Source: Melieria omissa (taxonomy: Eukaryota; Arthropoda; Insecta; Diptera; Ulidiidae). From it: a DNA stretch of 64,000 nt. Positions 33,440 to 47,295 of the stretch are shown here, piece after piece. Both the position numbers and the translations under genes were made by a program. A model generated the notes under the pieces. The model was not told the DNA's origin. It saw only the letters and a list, made by a program, of their open reading frames with translations, and searched no databases. The DNA is taken from NCBI GenBank assembly GCA_963971225.1, contig OZ020268.1:43531348-43595347 (forward strand), read 5' to 3'. Numbering within the stretch: the stretch's first letter is position 1; the number at the start of each line of letters is the position of its first letter.

Positions 33440-36400
33440 ATCTGCATGGTCACAGAAGTTCTCTTTTTTTAAAGCACGCTGTTTTGTTTTTACTATAAAC
33501 AACAATTATGAAAAAAATTAAAAGTTATAAAAACAAACGGCCACATCTCTGATCATTCCGATTCCACTGGCGTGAAATATACGTTTTAATTAAATCAAAC
33601 TGGCACAACCAGCACAAAAGTATGCAACACGAAACGACCGCGAACGACCGCAGCAGCACCGCCAGCACCAAACGGCAATCACGCGCTGCCCAAAGTTCTA
33701 CTATCAGCATGTGCACAAACAACAGCAACAACAACTCAAATGCACACATACTCGTACAACTCGTGCAGCTCAGTGCCGCGCACGACATTTGCCATCGCAT
33801 TTGCATTCATCCGGAGCACCGCGTCGCCATTCAGCGTCGCCCTTTCATAGCGCGTTTATATTTTCCCCTCGCGCCAATTGCATTTTAGCGCTTTAAGTCT
33901 GCAGATGATTCGAAAGATTCTCCAACAGGCAACACCGACCTCCGACCTCCAGGCTGCAACGGCTGCCGCGCATTGAAGTGTGCCATGCAACTGACTGCAG
34001 GCGCTTGCCAGACTCGTCGATTGCCGTTCTTGGGCAGTGAGGGGGCGAGGAGCTGGGTGGTTGGTGGTGCTGCAATTGATGAAATTGCACTCGTGAAACC
34101 CATTTTTCTTTTTCACTGCTGTTGCCGTCGAATGGCGGCAATGTGGCACAGGTAAAATTGATTAAGTGGCAACAGTGCTTTCATGACTTGTTGTTGTTTC
34201 CTCGATTGTGCTAGCTGAGTGGCTGTTGGCGTTTTTAAGGAGCCGTGGAAACAATTTTTGTTCAATCAAGTTTTATGTGAAAGCACAAAAGTCTTTAGAA
34301 ATATGTACGCGATTAGACTGTAGGAGAAGAAATTGACTGAGTTAATATTTACCCATTTCACACTGACTGATTTGTGAGGATCATAGATTGCAAGTTGACT
34401 AAAGAACAAATTACACTGTGTCAAAGCTTTAAATATTAACTTTTTTTGGAGAACTATGTATGAAAACACCGTGCGACAAAAATCAAAAAATTTCAAAACA
34501 CACGAAAAAATCTATATACCCGCGAAACAAAGGGCCAAATGTAGTGAAACTGCGTTTTTAGTTTTTCTCTCTGACGTCAGGATTTTTGTTTAAGGACGTT
34601 GAAATTTCAAGGACATGTTTGTTTCAATGAATTATTTCAAAAATTGAGCGCATTATAGAATAACAATATGGGTTTCAAATGAAAGAGAAAAGTCCTTAGA
34701 ATCTTTGAAACTTTAATGTTTTCGTGAAAAAGGACGAAGAGGTATTGAAAATGTCTTTTTGAAACTTTATTCCTTGAATATCCTTTCTAATTTCCAATAG
34801 TTTTTTTTCGTCCTTCTGACTTTATTAGTTTAAGATATAAAAAATTGTATACTAAACTTTTCTGACCATCATTCGAAATTGCGATGAATCTGCCTTCGCT
34901 CATATACAGAACGAAGTAAATGGTTGTCGACAGCTGGTCCCCCAAGAAGTTGCCGTGAGATCTAAGAATTTATTTGCTACTATAGACACATATAAATTCC
35001 TTTGCAAACGCTACTTTAAACTAGTTGACTTGTTTAGGACCTATGAATCCCTTATATTCCGTTTCATTAACAGTTTCATTCTTACATTTAACGTTTAAAT
35101 CCTTAATGGCGCTAAACACTTCACGCCCACGAAAAGCGATCTATGGCAACTGGACCATTTTGAACTGCCACTTACCACCAATAACGATGCTGAAAATGGC
35201 AAATCGTGTTCTGTGCCCCTCTCTACTTACCTGTTAGTTCAAATCGATTCTCACATCGCAAATTGCCAATTTCCAGTTAGTTCAATTAGCTTGTTAGCTC
35301 CAATTGGTTTCGTGCTCACGTTCACATCCGCGCGACCATCTTTGTGCTCTTGCTGCAGTTTTACAAATCCAAATATTCCATGTGCAATTAAAGGCCTAAT
35401 GAAGCCAATGAAATTGAACGAACAACCGTACAGACGAGATAAAAGACAAAAATAGTAAAGCAGGCAGAAAAAGCAAAAGTACAAAATCGAATTAAAAACT
35501 AATAATCCATTTGTAGGCACCGCACACACATTGAGTTCCTTTCGTGCTTGTGCGGGCGCTGTGGGCTGGGGGCGAGCGGCTATTAAGAGTGCAATTTTAT
35601 TTTTATTTTTTCAAATTAATTGCCTTTCAACTCTGTGCGCCGTATTTGTACACATTACTTCACTGACAATTCAATTACAGGTGGCAACGCTGTGTCTGCA
35701 CGCTCGCTGTACTGTAGTGCGGTTTTTTTGCATTGCTCTGCTCCACGCTGGGAGCGGAGGGCGCTGCAAAATTTAATTATAGAAAATTTACTCACCATCC
35801 CCCTCGTTTGCCGCGCGCTGCCATAAAGGGGCGTGTTTTATGCCACTTTTACTATGTACTATCTGATACTTGTTTATTGCCTGAGCCGTGACATTTGCGT
35901 ACGCGCGATGCCCCGTCGATAGGATATTTGATATTAATTACGCCGAACGTCTGCGGCGGAAGTGCGCTACGGCTCATAAAAAGTTACAAAAACAACAGCA
36001 GCAGCAATAAAAAAGCACACAAGCACTCACTTTACATGGTTAGCTGCGCGACAACAGACAATTTCCGGAAAAATTCAGCTTGCAAATAGCAGTGCGCCAT
36101 GTACTGGGATTGTTTAACGCTAAAGGATGCGAAGGGCCGTTTTTACGGGTTGTCGAAAGCGTTGAAGTTCCTTAAAAGTTGTGCAACTGCTTCAACTAGA
36201 GTTCGCCGGGTTCTGTGTGATTTTCCTGCATATGTGGTGTGGGTGAGCGCGTAAGCCTAAAAGTCGGCACCATTAGTCAAATAAACTGATGTGTCGGTGA
36301 CAAACACTGAGACACGGACACACGCACACACGCCCCTTGTGTCGTGCGTTAATAAAAGAGGCACAGCAGCAGGCACAACAATCGCTGTTAGTCACGTTTT

Positions 36401-36984
36401 CGGGCCGAAAATCCAACGCGACAAAGCTTAAAATGTTTGGCAGCGCTGTGCCAATGTGCGGGACCGTTCCTGTCTGCTATCCGCGGCTCATGCTGGTGTC
36501 GGCCGCATCCGTGGCGCCACTCGCGGCCATGCACTGTCCGCCTGTGCGCCGCTACGTGAATTTGTCGCCGTCAGCTGTATGCGTCGATCCGAACTCACTT
36601 TTGGTATCTTTTTTTTTCGGTTGACAAAATCACGCATTGCTTGAAATAATCGCGCGGACGTGCGACACGCAATTGTCTGGGAACTTAATGTCAGCCGCAA
36701 CAGTCGCAAGGATAGTCGTTATTTGAAAATTCACTTTAATAAAAAAGAAATTAAATACATAAATAAAAATGATCATTTATGCATGTCGACTGAAGTAAAG
36801 TTGAAAAGTGTTTTAATTCATATTGTCTGTTGCAGCTTATTGTTAATAATTATTTAGATCAAAATTTTAAGGAAAAGCCCGCAACCTATGACATGAGGTC
36901 AAGTTCGATCAAATACAATTTTAATAAAACTTAAACCATTTAAAGCTTTTCAACAAAAAGTTGACAACGTTACAAATCCGATCG

Positions 36985-37345
36985 TATGGGGACGCCCTCT
37001 GGTGGTGAATTTCTGAACCTTAATTAATTTTGTATTTTTTCTACTCAAGAATGCTGACAATCGCCGAATAAATCATTGAAATCGGTTCAGTAGTTTCCGA
37101 GATACGATGATACATCTACAAGTGGAGAGCCAATGGCATAGAAAATGGTCAATTTTGTATGGCAACCCCCTTAAGACTTGGAGTTAGCGGGTAGGTATGT
37201 TTGGAGGAAACATTCGGAAGTGAAAAGAAATGGGTGTCGGCCATACATTTGATACATCTGGGGGCAACCTGGGAGCAATGGGAGCCTATTTTATAAAAAC
37301 GAGCATTTTGTATGGGCGCCCCATTAAGGGTTGGAGATAGGGGGT
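36985..37345 (-). repeat. Dispersed repeat family X, copy 2
   Basis: The reverse complement aligns in order with 2370-2745. Motifs include GAAATCGGTTCAGTAGTTTC, TTTTGTATGGCAACCCCC, TTTTGTATGGGCGCCCC and CCCTCTGGTGGTGAA (plus-strand forms). Within this copy the block AA(C/T)TTTGTATGG...CCCC(T/A)TTAAG occurs twice about 170 bp apart, suggesting an internal duplication. Confidence 0.6.
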
Positions 37346-39013
37346 GAGTATGTTTGAAAGAAATGTTCAGTAAGGAAAACTAGAGGGGTCGGTCATAGAT
37401 TTTAACCCTCTTAGAGCAACTTCTGATCAGCTGTGGAGCAATTTGTCGAATTTCCCAGCTTTTTTGTGAACTTTGACCTCCATCAGACGCCATTTAGCCC
37501 CACCCTAGCCCCAAAAGTTTTTGGCTCATGCACTTTTTTACCAAACCGCATAAAATGATAGGTTGCGGAGCATCGAAATCGAAAAATCGTGCACTAAATC
37601 CAGTCTAATATACATTCATACATATTGTCGCATTGCAGCTGAATTCAAAGAGCAGTTTAAAATTTTGCATGCCACATAACAACCGAATGTGTGACAACAA
37701 CGCCCGAGGCGTATTGGCAAAACATGCCGAAACTATAAGCAAACCCTGTATAAGCACGAACTCGGAAAATTACAGCCATCGAAATTTTTCCTCAGCCAAA
37801 TGTGCTCATTGCTGTATTTACGAGTCGATCCTGCGAGCACATGAACTGATGGGTGAACGCCCAAATGAATGTTGCATTAATGTGGCGCAACTGTTGTGCA
37901 CAGTGCATTTAGTGCTTTCCTCATAGCCTAATGCGCCCCCAATTGATTCCCATTCCTGGAAAGATGGACGACCCATTGAACGGCCTATCAACGTCCAGTG
38001 AACTGTGAAGTGAAGTCGCCGCTGCATGCTCCTTTATTACTGACGCGTGCCTCACCCTTTTACCCAATTAACGAATTCCAAAATTTCTTTTGTGTCGCGT
38101 CCCCTCTAAAACGCGCTGTTGGCTGCAGTGGCCTGTGCCGAATCAATGACCTTTGGCCTAAAAGTCAAGTCGGCAACATGCACGAGCCGGCGAGTGGCAA
38201 CAGCGCCGGTGGCAACGCCTAGAAGCAACTTTTTATGTTTTACACTTGCAGTGGCCAATGTCTAGCAACAGCATAACAACATAACAACACCATTGCAGCA
38301 GCAACTGTAGCGAACAGTGACGTGTGTCCATTGTTGCCGCCTATTACAACTGCCACATATGTACATTACATGTTACATGTATATCCATGTATGTTTGGCT
38401 GTGAGTGCGCGCATGTAAATGAGTGTTCATTTGTGTTGGTGCTTTAACCCACTGCAACTGATTATGTCGGTTTTTTCACCATAATTTATGGAATTATTTT
38501 GTGTGTTCGGCTGAAATTGTTTGCGCAGTTTATGCAAACTTTGCATATTTTTAAGTGTTAACTGCTGGTCGGCATATATTACATAATTAACCCAAATTGA
38601 AGCGACGCGAGTTCACTTTACAACCAGAGTTTTTGTCATTCCTCTTAATTTATGTTGTTAGTAACAGCGAACAAAACCGGTAACATTTTCCATGCAATTT
38701 ACGACTTGGAAATACTTCACGACTTGCTAAACCCACATAAAATATATATGATATCATGGGTTTTAAGGGGTTTAGAGGGGATTTCATTAGGCGTGTTTAA
38801 ACTTAAAAATAGTTGCGTTTGAACATTAATGTGTATTTTTAATTCCAATTGCCTAATATCATTAAGCATTTTATAGTTCTAACTCAATCCGAAAACTACA
38901 ATGTGCTATGACTACTAATGGCATTCTTAACCAAAGTTAAAAAGAGAAAAAGTCTCGACCAACTCATATCCCTTCCTCCTAAAAAAAGACTTTCTGAGAA
39001 CAATTTTAACTTA

Positions 39014-39629
39014 TCGCACACGCACTACAAAAGTGACACAACTCAAAATTTTTAATTTTCGGATTTATGTGTTAATACTGTGCACCATGCATCAATCTAC
39101 CAATCAGCAAAAGCTCAGTATATTTTGTTGTTGTTAACTGTTGCAAAAATACAGTTAGGTCTCTCTTCAGGTCAGAAGTTTGATGCAATTTGATCGCAAC
39201 AGCTCAATGCAAAAGAGTCCTAACTCAAACTGTGTCACTTTTGACGAAATAAATTTTTGTTAAAGTTAATTTTAAGCAAAATTCTGAAAATTTTTGTATA
39301 TATTTTTAAATAAAAAAAATTAATTTCGAATTTTCAAAATTTTTCTTTCGACTTTTTAACTGTCATTTATAATTATAAAACTCAGCAAAAGTGACATAAC
39401 TTAAAATAACTCCGTAATTATTGAATTAAAATATCATCAAAAAAACTACAATTCAAAACTTTGGATTTTCTAGTGTAAAATAAAAAAAATTCTTGTTACT
39501 TATCTTAAAGCATAATCTGTAAGGATTTTCTGCTGAACGGTCTATACGTTATTTTAAAAAAATATTTATTTAGCGTTTCCTGAAAAATCAAAAATTTTGA
39601 GTTGTGTCACTTTTGTAGTGCGTGTGCGA
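39014..39629. mobile_element. TA-flanked MITE with 40-bp perfect TIRs
   Basis: The left end (39014-39053, starting TCGCACACGCACTACAAAAG) is identical over 40 bp to the reverse complement of the right end (39590-39629). Similarity continues a few bases further with scattered mismatches. TA dinucleotides flank both sides (39012-39013, 39630-39631), as in Tc1/mariner-type insertions. The 616-bp interior is about 75% AT with no coding frame. Subterminal copies of the TIR motif GTGACAYAACT/GTGTCACTTTTG recur at about 39230 and 39385. Confidence 0.85.
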
Positions 39630-40196
39630 TATAGCCCCTATTTATACAATCCACAGTGATTCGTTCCATAGATAAAATTCAAAATATGTACTGACTCAGA
39701 ATTTAACGATTTTTATATCATTTGAAAGGTAAAACTTCAACTAAGAAAACTCCCAAAAATCGGTGCAAAAAAAAATTCGTGTGTTTGCAAAAACTGCCCA
39801 AAGTTAAAAGTTTTTTCACAAAAATTTGTAAACACATGTTTTTTGTGTTTTAGTCTATTGAAAAAAACAAACGTAAAAATAGATGGAAGTTGCTTAAACT
39901 ATTAATATAGATTGAGAATTGATTTGGGCATTTTCGCTTTTCATGTTGTCTTGAAATTTGAAAAACTGAGGTTTCTACTTCATATTTAATTAAAAATATT
40001 TTTCAAATTTAAAAACCTAAAAAATTTGCTATACTTAGTGGAAAATATCTGAATGTGAAGTGAAAGTATGCTCCTATCTTTTATTTTAAGAAGCATTTTG
40101 TCGAAAAAAATAAACACATCTTCCGATATCTTTCTATTTCAGAAAATAATTCAATTTGCAAAATAGTCTAAACACCTTTTTCAAAACAAAATATTT

Positions 40197-40235
40197 TGAT
40201 TGCATACTTTCTTTATCACTGAAAGTATGCAATCA
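40197..40235. repeat. Perfect 15-bp hairpin
   Basis: TGATTGCATACTTTC (40197-40211) and its exact reverse complement (40221-40235) enclose a 9-nt loop. The stem is too short for a standard fly pre-miRNA. A related GAAAGTATGC occurs nearby at about 40061. Confidence 0.7.
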
Positions 40236-42344
40236 GCATGAAAAATAAAAACAAAACTGCACAATTTAATTTTAGGAGGAGTTTCGAGATTGGAACCTGT
40301 GCTTTAAAAAAATAATGCATTTGTGTTAATCGAAAATCAATTTCATCAAAAATGTATCGAGTCTTATCTATTTGTAATATTATTACCTGACTTGAGGACC
40401 ATCGGTTGGAGGGTGTGGACAAAAAAGTACTTTGTGGTCTAATTTTACACTTCCCTTCAAGGCAGAAATACCCTCCACGAATCTATTTAGCTGACTGTTA
40501 ATAGAAACCCAACTTTCATGAGAACTAACAACACTGCGAGCGTGTCATCAACCAAAAAAGTGACAAACTTCGCCGGTTGCGTGCGCCAAGCAGTTGGTCT
40601 CATACATGCAACGACAAGCAGTAAAAATAGACAACAAACGTGACTACAAAAATGCGTCTTAATTTTTTCCAGAGTGAAAAGAATACGCAACGAGCATTGG
40701 AAAGCGTTGTAGAGAAAGCAAATGGAAAGTAGAGGCAGAAAAATCAATTATCAATAAGACGACAACAGAGACGAGTGCGACCTTGCCACACCTTTGTCTG
40801 CGGCCGACTTCTCTGCACTCGGAAATGTCAACTAATTGACATATTTTTATTGTTGAAATTATTGTTGTTAGTTTTACTCAAGCACACAAGTGGGAAGTTA
40901 TTTAGTAATCCGACGGAGAAGAGAGCAAAGCAGCCGGGTCAGACGGCGAGATCGCGTGCGATGGCGGAATTTCAAACGAATGTTTTTCGGTTGGCATAGC
41001 GAACGAATGAACACGGATGAACACACTGTCCATGTGTGCAACTGACGAATATATTCACCGAATGTGTACACTGCATGAGTAAATATTTATATCGAAAAGT
41101 AATGAATTGAAATGTGCACTTCCTCGCGTCAATGTCTCATGTCTTAGGTGTTCGTTCGGGCTTTGGGTTAAATTCGAAAGAGATTAAATTAAATTAAAAT
41201 TGAATGCGCTCCAAACAAACACGCTTGCCTCAAATTGGGACCCGGCTCATTAAAGGCTGACAGCGAGAAGCCCGTCAAGTAACTTTGCTGTCGCTTTAAT
41301 TGCACCCAAAACAGACATGCGATCAATTTCGCCGCATCGCCGCTCGTGCCCTGTGCACCGCACTATTTTTTACTATTCAGTCGGCGTCTAGCAATCGCAA
41401 TACGAAATTTATGGCCACTATGGCCGCCGACCGCACTTTTATTGTTGTCGACTTGCTAAGAAACTTGTATATACCGTTGTTGGAATTGTATGCAAGTGGC
41501 AAGGCGACTGGTCATGCGACGCGCACATTAAATTTAGGAACAAGCAAAGTCCTGCAGCCGGCACTTCGATAGGCTTTTTACGACCATTGCCCACGAACAG
41601 TGGGTTCGGGGTGAGCAGCAAAATGGTTCCTTCAATTTTTCATTTTCCTCCATTTTGTTGCAAGCCGGCAACCATAAATTATCTCATTCGATTGATTTGA
41701 CAGTCGCACAAATAATGCCGCTTCTTTGACGCTGCCGGCTCACAGTTGCGCCCCGCAGCGGCAGTTGACGCGCATTTTTCCATTCTGCTTCGTATAAAAT
41801 TTCAATTTTATTTACAACGTCGTTGCCGTTTTGTGTGGCGAGAGTAATAAGAATTTTCCCGCAGTCGCAACCGCAGCCGCGGTTTCGTTTCTATGGCCGA
41901 AAATGTTGGATTTTATGTTATGGCGACGATGTTACGTCAGACGCGCACGTAGGATTGTATTTGATAAAAATATGGCGAGGCCCATGTTTTATCTTTAATG
42001 GTTTGCAATATTTCGATCATTTTTCATTGCCTAAAGTGATGCGCTCTGTAAGCGCTACAGTTTTTTCTGGCAGAGTGAGTGAAGATTTGGGGCGTTTTCG
42101 GAGAACTTTAAAGCGAAATTTTAAAAGTTGATTATGCAACTTTCAATCTGAGGCATTACGCCGTGAACAGCGCTCATGAAAATACAAAATTTTGAAAATG
42201 AAGCAAATTAAACAAACTTCACCTATTTGTCATCTTATAGCAAAAGCTACGATTGATTTATGGGTTGAATTTAAGTAGGCACCAACAAAGTAATATTTTT
42301 AGAAGTGAATTCAAAGCAAACTTCAAAAATTTTACTGTTATCCC

Positions 42345-43256
42345 TGTTTTACTGTTATTCTTTACGCTGATGATCTAAAAATTTACTCTCCTATAACTTC
42401 CTTTATTGATCAGCAAAACCTTCAGTCTGACCTTGATAATGTGTTTGCTTGGTGTTGCAGAAACCGCTTATCATTGAACATCAATAAATGCTCCCATGTT
42501 ACTTACTCTAAGTCTCTCTGTCCGCTGCAAACCTCCTACTGTATCGATAACACGCCCCTTAAGTCTCTCAGTGAGATTAGGGACCTTGGAGTTATTTTTG
42601 ACTCTAAGCTCACTTTTTCCAGCCATCTTAACTTTACTCTTTCTAAAGCTTACTCTATGCTTGCTTTTGTTAGGCGGAACAGTGTTGACTTCACTGATCC
42701 TTACACCGTAAAAACGCTTTTTAATGCTTATGTCCGGTCAGTGCTTGAATATGCGGTTTTCATTTGGAGACCATATCACAGTGTGCATATAAAACGACTT
42801 GAACGAGTCCAGAAAGTGTTTTTAAAATATGCACTTCGATCTTTGAGATTTGTTGACCCTGTTCCGTCGTACGGCTCTATGTGCTCCTTATTGCATATCA
42901 AGTCCCTCGAAGACAGGAGGAAGATTCTCTCCATGACCTTTGTATTCGATTTAGTTACTGGTGGTATTGACTGTCCCTTATTGCTTGATAGAATCAACTT
43001 TCATGTTCCTGCCAAACAGTTGCGGAATTATGAAATTTTCAATCTTGCCTGCTGTCGTACTAACTACGCCCAATTTGCGCCCCTGGCTAGAACTTTGGCT
43101 GAAGTTAATTCACTTTATAATTTTATTGATTTTTCATCTTCCAAATTGTCTTTTAAACATAGCTTAAACACTTACTTTAAGTAACTAATCTGTAGTTAGT
43201 CTGTAAGCTACTTAACTGTACAATAGACTCAAATAAATAAATAAATAAATAAATAA
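42345..43256 (+). mobile_element. 5'-truncated LINE with reverse transcriptase 3' part and AAAT tail
   Basis: The element begins inside the palm domain of ORF2. The coding part runs to the stop at 43182-43184, followed by a 3' UTR of about 50 nt and a (AAAT)n tail ending near 43256. Tail, truncation and orientation are typical of target-primed reverse transcription. The copy is long and uninterrupted, so it is relatively young. Confidence 0.85.
42348..43184 (+). pseudogene. LINE ORF2 fragment: RT palm (YADD), thumb and C-terminal region
   Basis: The open frame from 42348 reads CFTVILYADDLKIY, with the catalytic YADD of reverse transcriptase at 42363-42374. Then come NRLSLNINKC, IRDLGVIFDSKLTFSSH, RSVLEYAVFIWRPYHSVHI and KRLERVQKVFLKYALRSL, all standard RT thumb motifs of insect LINEs, and a C-terminal domain with IDCPLLLDRINFHVPA. 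CR1- and Jockey-group elements share this layout; the clade is not certain. The endonuclease and most of the RT are missing, so it cannot act alone. No stop or frameshift in about 275 codons. Confidence 0.85.
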
Positions 43257-46015
43257 AATAATTTCCAATCATTTGCAGCGATATCATGAAGGTTTGTGTT
43301 CTAATTGATGTCAACGAATTGGGCGCGTTTGATCAAAACCCTGTTTCTTTAATAATGGTTAAATAAAATCACAAAGTGATAATTTTGTATTTTTTCATAA
43401 ATATTGAATGATTTTTTTGTAACTAAAAAATATTGATACAAATTTTATTTAATCCGTTTTAAGTCAAAATTGTTCAACGAAGAAGCGAGGCGACTTCAAA
43501 TGTCGTGTGCAAATGTTTCATGATTTAAATACCAAAAAGTAATATCGAGACACAGGGTAAAATTCGGGATCGAAAGGGTTAAAATGAATGAAACTCATTT
43601 CAACCATCCGATGAACGCGATGGATTTGGTGTGCAGATGTAGGGAACTCACTAAGAATAAAATAATTCTCTACGCAAAAGCTTCCAATTCAGTTAATTGT
43701 ATGTTCAAAAGATGCTTAACATAATTGTAAACTAATTTTTATATGAAAGAATCATACTTTTCTCAGATTGTTATATCTTCAATTAGCTGACCACAAAAAA
43801 ATGCTAAGATTTAAAATAGGTTCAGTCACAATCTGATTTGTATACATATCCACATGTATAGATACACCTTTGAATCAAAAGACTTACAGTTGTTGTATTG
43901 TGTTCCGACATAAACACAAATTATTGTCTATAAAATGTTTATTTGACATGACTGTCAGAACACAAAATAGCACACTTTTAGTTCTAATGGAGACTTAAAT
44001 ATTTAAAGCTGCTTCTGTTGCCGTATTTCATGTTTTGCATAATTAATTAACTGAAACTTAATCCTTTTGGCCGCTGTTTTGTATGCATACTGCCCCCATA
44101 CAAAATCGAAAGCCAAAACTTTTCGTCCATGTTCAATTAATCTTCACCAATCAACAACAACCATAACGGCAGCAGCAGCAACAACAAGTGGCAACATCTG
44201 TTGGTGGCATAAACATTAAATCAACATCATTATTGACATCATCATCCACGTTTAGTAAACGTCTAACATGGTCACAGCTGCAGCCGCCGTCGACTGAAAT
44301 GACCAAACATTCTCAAAAACTAATCACCGCTGCAGTTGCAGTCAGCGGGCGGTGTACTGGCACATTAAATAGTTTTCCATTAATATTTTAAGCAAGTTCT
44401 GAGAAATTTTTGGGAAAGTTAAGCCGGTTGAGCAGCCTTTGACATATGCACACAACCTATTTTTAGATGCATGATTGCGTTGCAAGCACTCCTCAGCACT
44501 AAGCCACTGAAAATCTGTCATGCGAAGTTATTCAATTTAACGTCTGACAACGCTGGGATTTCCTAAGTGCTGTTCGGCCACACTTGCACGCAAATTGAAT
44601 TGTGACTGTCTGACGGCCCAGAAGTTTTCGTAAAATATGCACACTAGATTTTCGCTTCACGGACGCAGATCTGTGCTTAAGGTCCGCACAATGCCAATCA
44701 GTATGTCAGGCAGAAGAGAAGATAGAGAAAGAATATGTGACAATTGCACAGACAAAGTTACGAAGCGCTGAAATGAATTTTTATTTGTTTATTTAATAAC
44801 CTCAAACGATGTTTACTATAGGTTTCAAGCGTTGCACCGAGCAGACTTTTACTAGTGACGAAATCCGATTAAGACATTCTACATTCATGTTATGACCTGA
44901 CATTGCCTGCCTCTCGTTCTCAAACATGTCGTCAGTTATCAGTTGAATCTGTCAAGAGTGGTGAAAATTTCCAGCTCCTCTCACACGAGTGTAACATTGC
45001 CATATTTTCGCTGCCGCAGCGAAATTCTCCAAGCCAGCTCAGTGACAGCTGCATAATGGCTTAATGCCTGGCACCGAGCCGAGTGCAGCCTTCGTTTCAA
45101 GCTCCTGTCCGCATCAGCTAAACCCCAGCACCAGCGGCAGTGGGTCTGCCCAGCATTCGGCGCGATAACATAATCCTATTAATTTCCAATAAGCGTTTTA
45201 TCTCACGTTCACGTTTCCGACGTATCGGCATTTTTGCTGCCTCGCTGACACTGGCTGCTGCCGAGTGGCAGCGCCCGTTGCATGTTTATCACGAACACAT
45301 GTACCTGTCTTTGTCACTGGCGCTGTTTGGAGAATTTGTGGGCACTTGTTGTTGTTGGGCTACGGATGGTTGTGTGCTGCGTGTGCGCTGCCATTGTGTT
45401 CGAGTTTATTGCGGCGTCACCTTTGTGTGTCTCTTTAATTAGAATTTTTATTTATTGCGCAACGTGTCTGCTTTTTTGTCTCTGTGTGTGCTGAGTAATG
45501 TAATTTAATTACGCCCAAGGCGGCTGCGACACATAACTGAGATGTCAGAGTGCTGGCGCCTAAAAGTGGGCTCATGAATTTGCCATGATTTCCCCATTTC
45601 ATTCACAGTGAATTACTGTTTGCCTTGCAGCAAGTAAAATGCTTTATGTGTTTAATTTGTGGACTTTCGAATGCGAATAAGTTAACCAAAAAAACATAGA
45701 CTTGAAATTAGCGATTGTGAAGACATGTTTTTAAGTACTTGCCTTTTCTAAAAGTTGTTTTTTATTTGCAAACTCATTTGATATCCTAATTTGTGTCAAC
45801 TTCCCAGAGGCACAGTACATTTTATTTGGGTTACATTTTTGTCTCTTGTCCAAAGCCAACACAAAACAATTTAAAAAATGTAAAAAAAAAAATTTACATT
45901 AAAAAATTATAATTAAAAAAATGTTTTTTAAAATAACAGTTATCGGCAACGTAAATGATAAAAATCATAAATAAAAGTTATGAAGGAACGTAAAAAAATA
46001 AAATTTCTCAAAATA

Positions 46016-47295
46016 TTGGATGAGTGCATAAGTTCGTGCCCGATTTTACTAGGTGGCGTTTCAATCGCTCACGTTTGGTACTCATGACTGAAATGTATAC
46101 TTGTTGTAATTCTTTGTAAAGGTGACAAATCAAACTTTGAATTAAGCGTCAATTCATTTTTATTTCTTTGAGTTTGCTTGTTGGAAAAGCGCATTGAAAA
46201 TGGATAACGAAAACGAACATTACCGTCATATTATGTTATACGGAAGGGAAAAACTGTTGGCGTCGCAACGAAAACTATTCAAGCAGTTTATTTGGACCGT
46301 GCACCAGCGCTTCGCATAGTGAAGAAATGGTTTGCTAAATTTCGAGTTGGTGATTTTAACCTCAAATACCAACCTCGCGCTGGACGGCCTTCCGACCTTG
46401 ACGACGACGTTATTCGCACTCTTGTTGAGAACAATTCACGCATTTCAACGGAAGAGGTTGCCCAAAAACTGAACGTCAACAAATCAACTGCATTTCGTCA
46501 TTTAAAAAAGGTTGGGTACACTTTGAAGCTCGATACTTGGGTGCCGCATCAGTTGAGTGAAAAAAATAAAGTGGACCGTGTAACAACAGCCATTTCTTTG
46601 CTTCGACGCATCAAAAATGAGCCTTTTCTGGATCGGTTCGTGACAGGTGACGAGAAATGGATTCTGTACAACAATGTCCAACGAAAACGAACATGGAAAC
46701 AGGCACACGAGAAGGCGGAACCACTCTCCAAAGGTGGATTGCATCCGATGAAGGTGTTGCTGTGTGTTTGGTGGGATATCCGAGGAGTGATATATTTTGA
46801 GCTCTTGCCTGTTGGCGAAACGATTACCGCGAATAAGTATTGTCAGCAATTGGTCCAATTAAAGAAAGCAATTGAAGAAAAACTTCCGATTTTGGCCAAT
46901 CGCAAACGAGTCCTCTTCCACCACGACAACGCCAGACCACATGTTGCAAAACCGACTCTATCCAAACTGAAGCAGATGAACTGGGAAATCATGTCGCATC
47001 CTCCATATTCACCAGACATCGCGCCTTCTGATTACCATTTATTCCGATCATTGCAGAACAATTTGAATGGAAAAAGATTTAAAACCGTGGACGACGTTAG
47101 GAACCACCTTTTCCTCTTTTTTAAAGAAAAAACGCGTGATTGTTATGAATCCGGCATCCGTAAGTTGGTTGATCGTTGGGAATGGATTGCCGAACATGAT
47201 GGCGAATACATAACTGATTAATAAAGATTTTGTTTTGAAAAATTTCAATTTAAGTTTTGACTTCAAATCAGGCACGAACTTATGTACTCATCCAA
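46016..47295 (+). mobile_element. Mariner element, nearly complete
   Basis: About 1.28 kb with 31-bp terminal inverted repeats starting TTGGATGAGTGCATAAG on the left, and the same with two mismatches on the right (47265-47295 read inward). A TA precedes the left end (46014-46015). On the right a TA follows after one extra base (47297-47298), so the target duplication is slightly blurred. The transposase frame fills the interior. Length and layout equal those of intact mariners, so this is a recent insertion in the futsch intron. Confidence 0.92.
46200..47221 (+). pseudogene. Mariner transposase, one frameshift near codon 14
   Basis: ATG at 46200 reads MDNENEHYRHIMLY, then the frame is lost at about 46240 (about 4 nt missing compared with relatives). 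It resumes as RKGKTVGVATKTIQAVYLDR, and from there about 325 codons are open to the TAA at 47219-47221. Helix-turn-helix: ISTEEVAQKLNVNKSTAFRH. Then WVPHQLSE, the first catalytic D in VTGDEKWIL, the second in HHDNARPH and the third in APSDYHLF, 34 residues after the second: the D,D34D signature of mariner. Without the frameshift it would be about 340-345 residues, the normal size. The lost frame removes the N-terminal DNA-binding helices unless an internal start is used. Confidence 0.9.
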
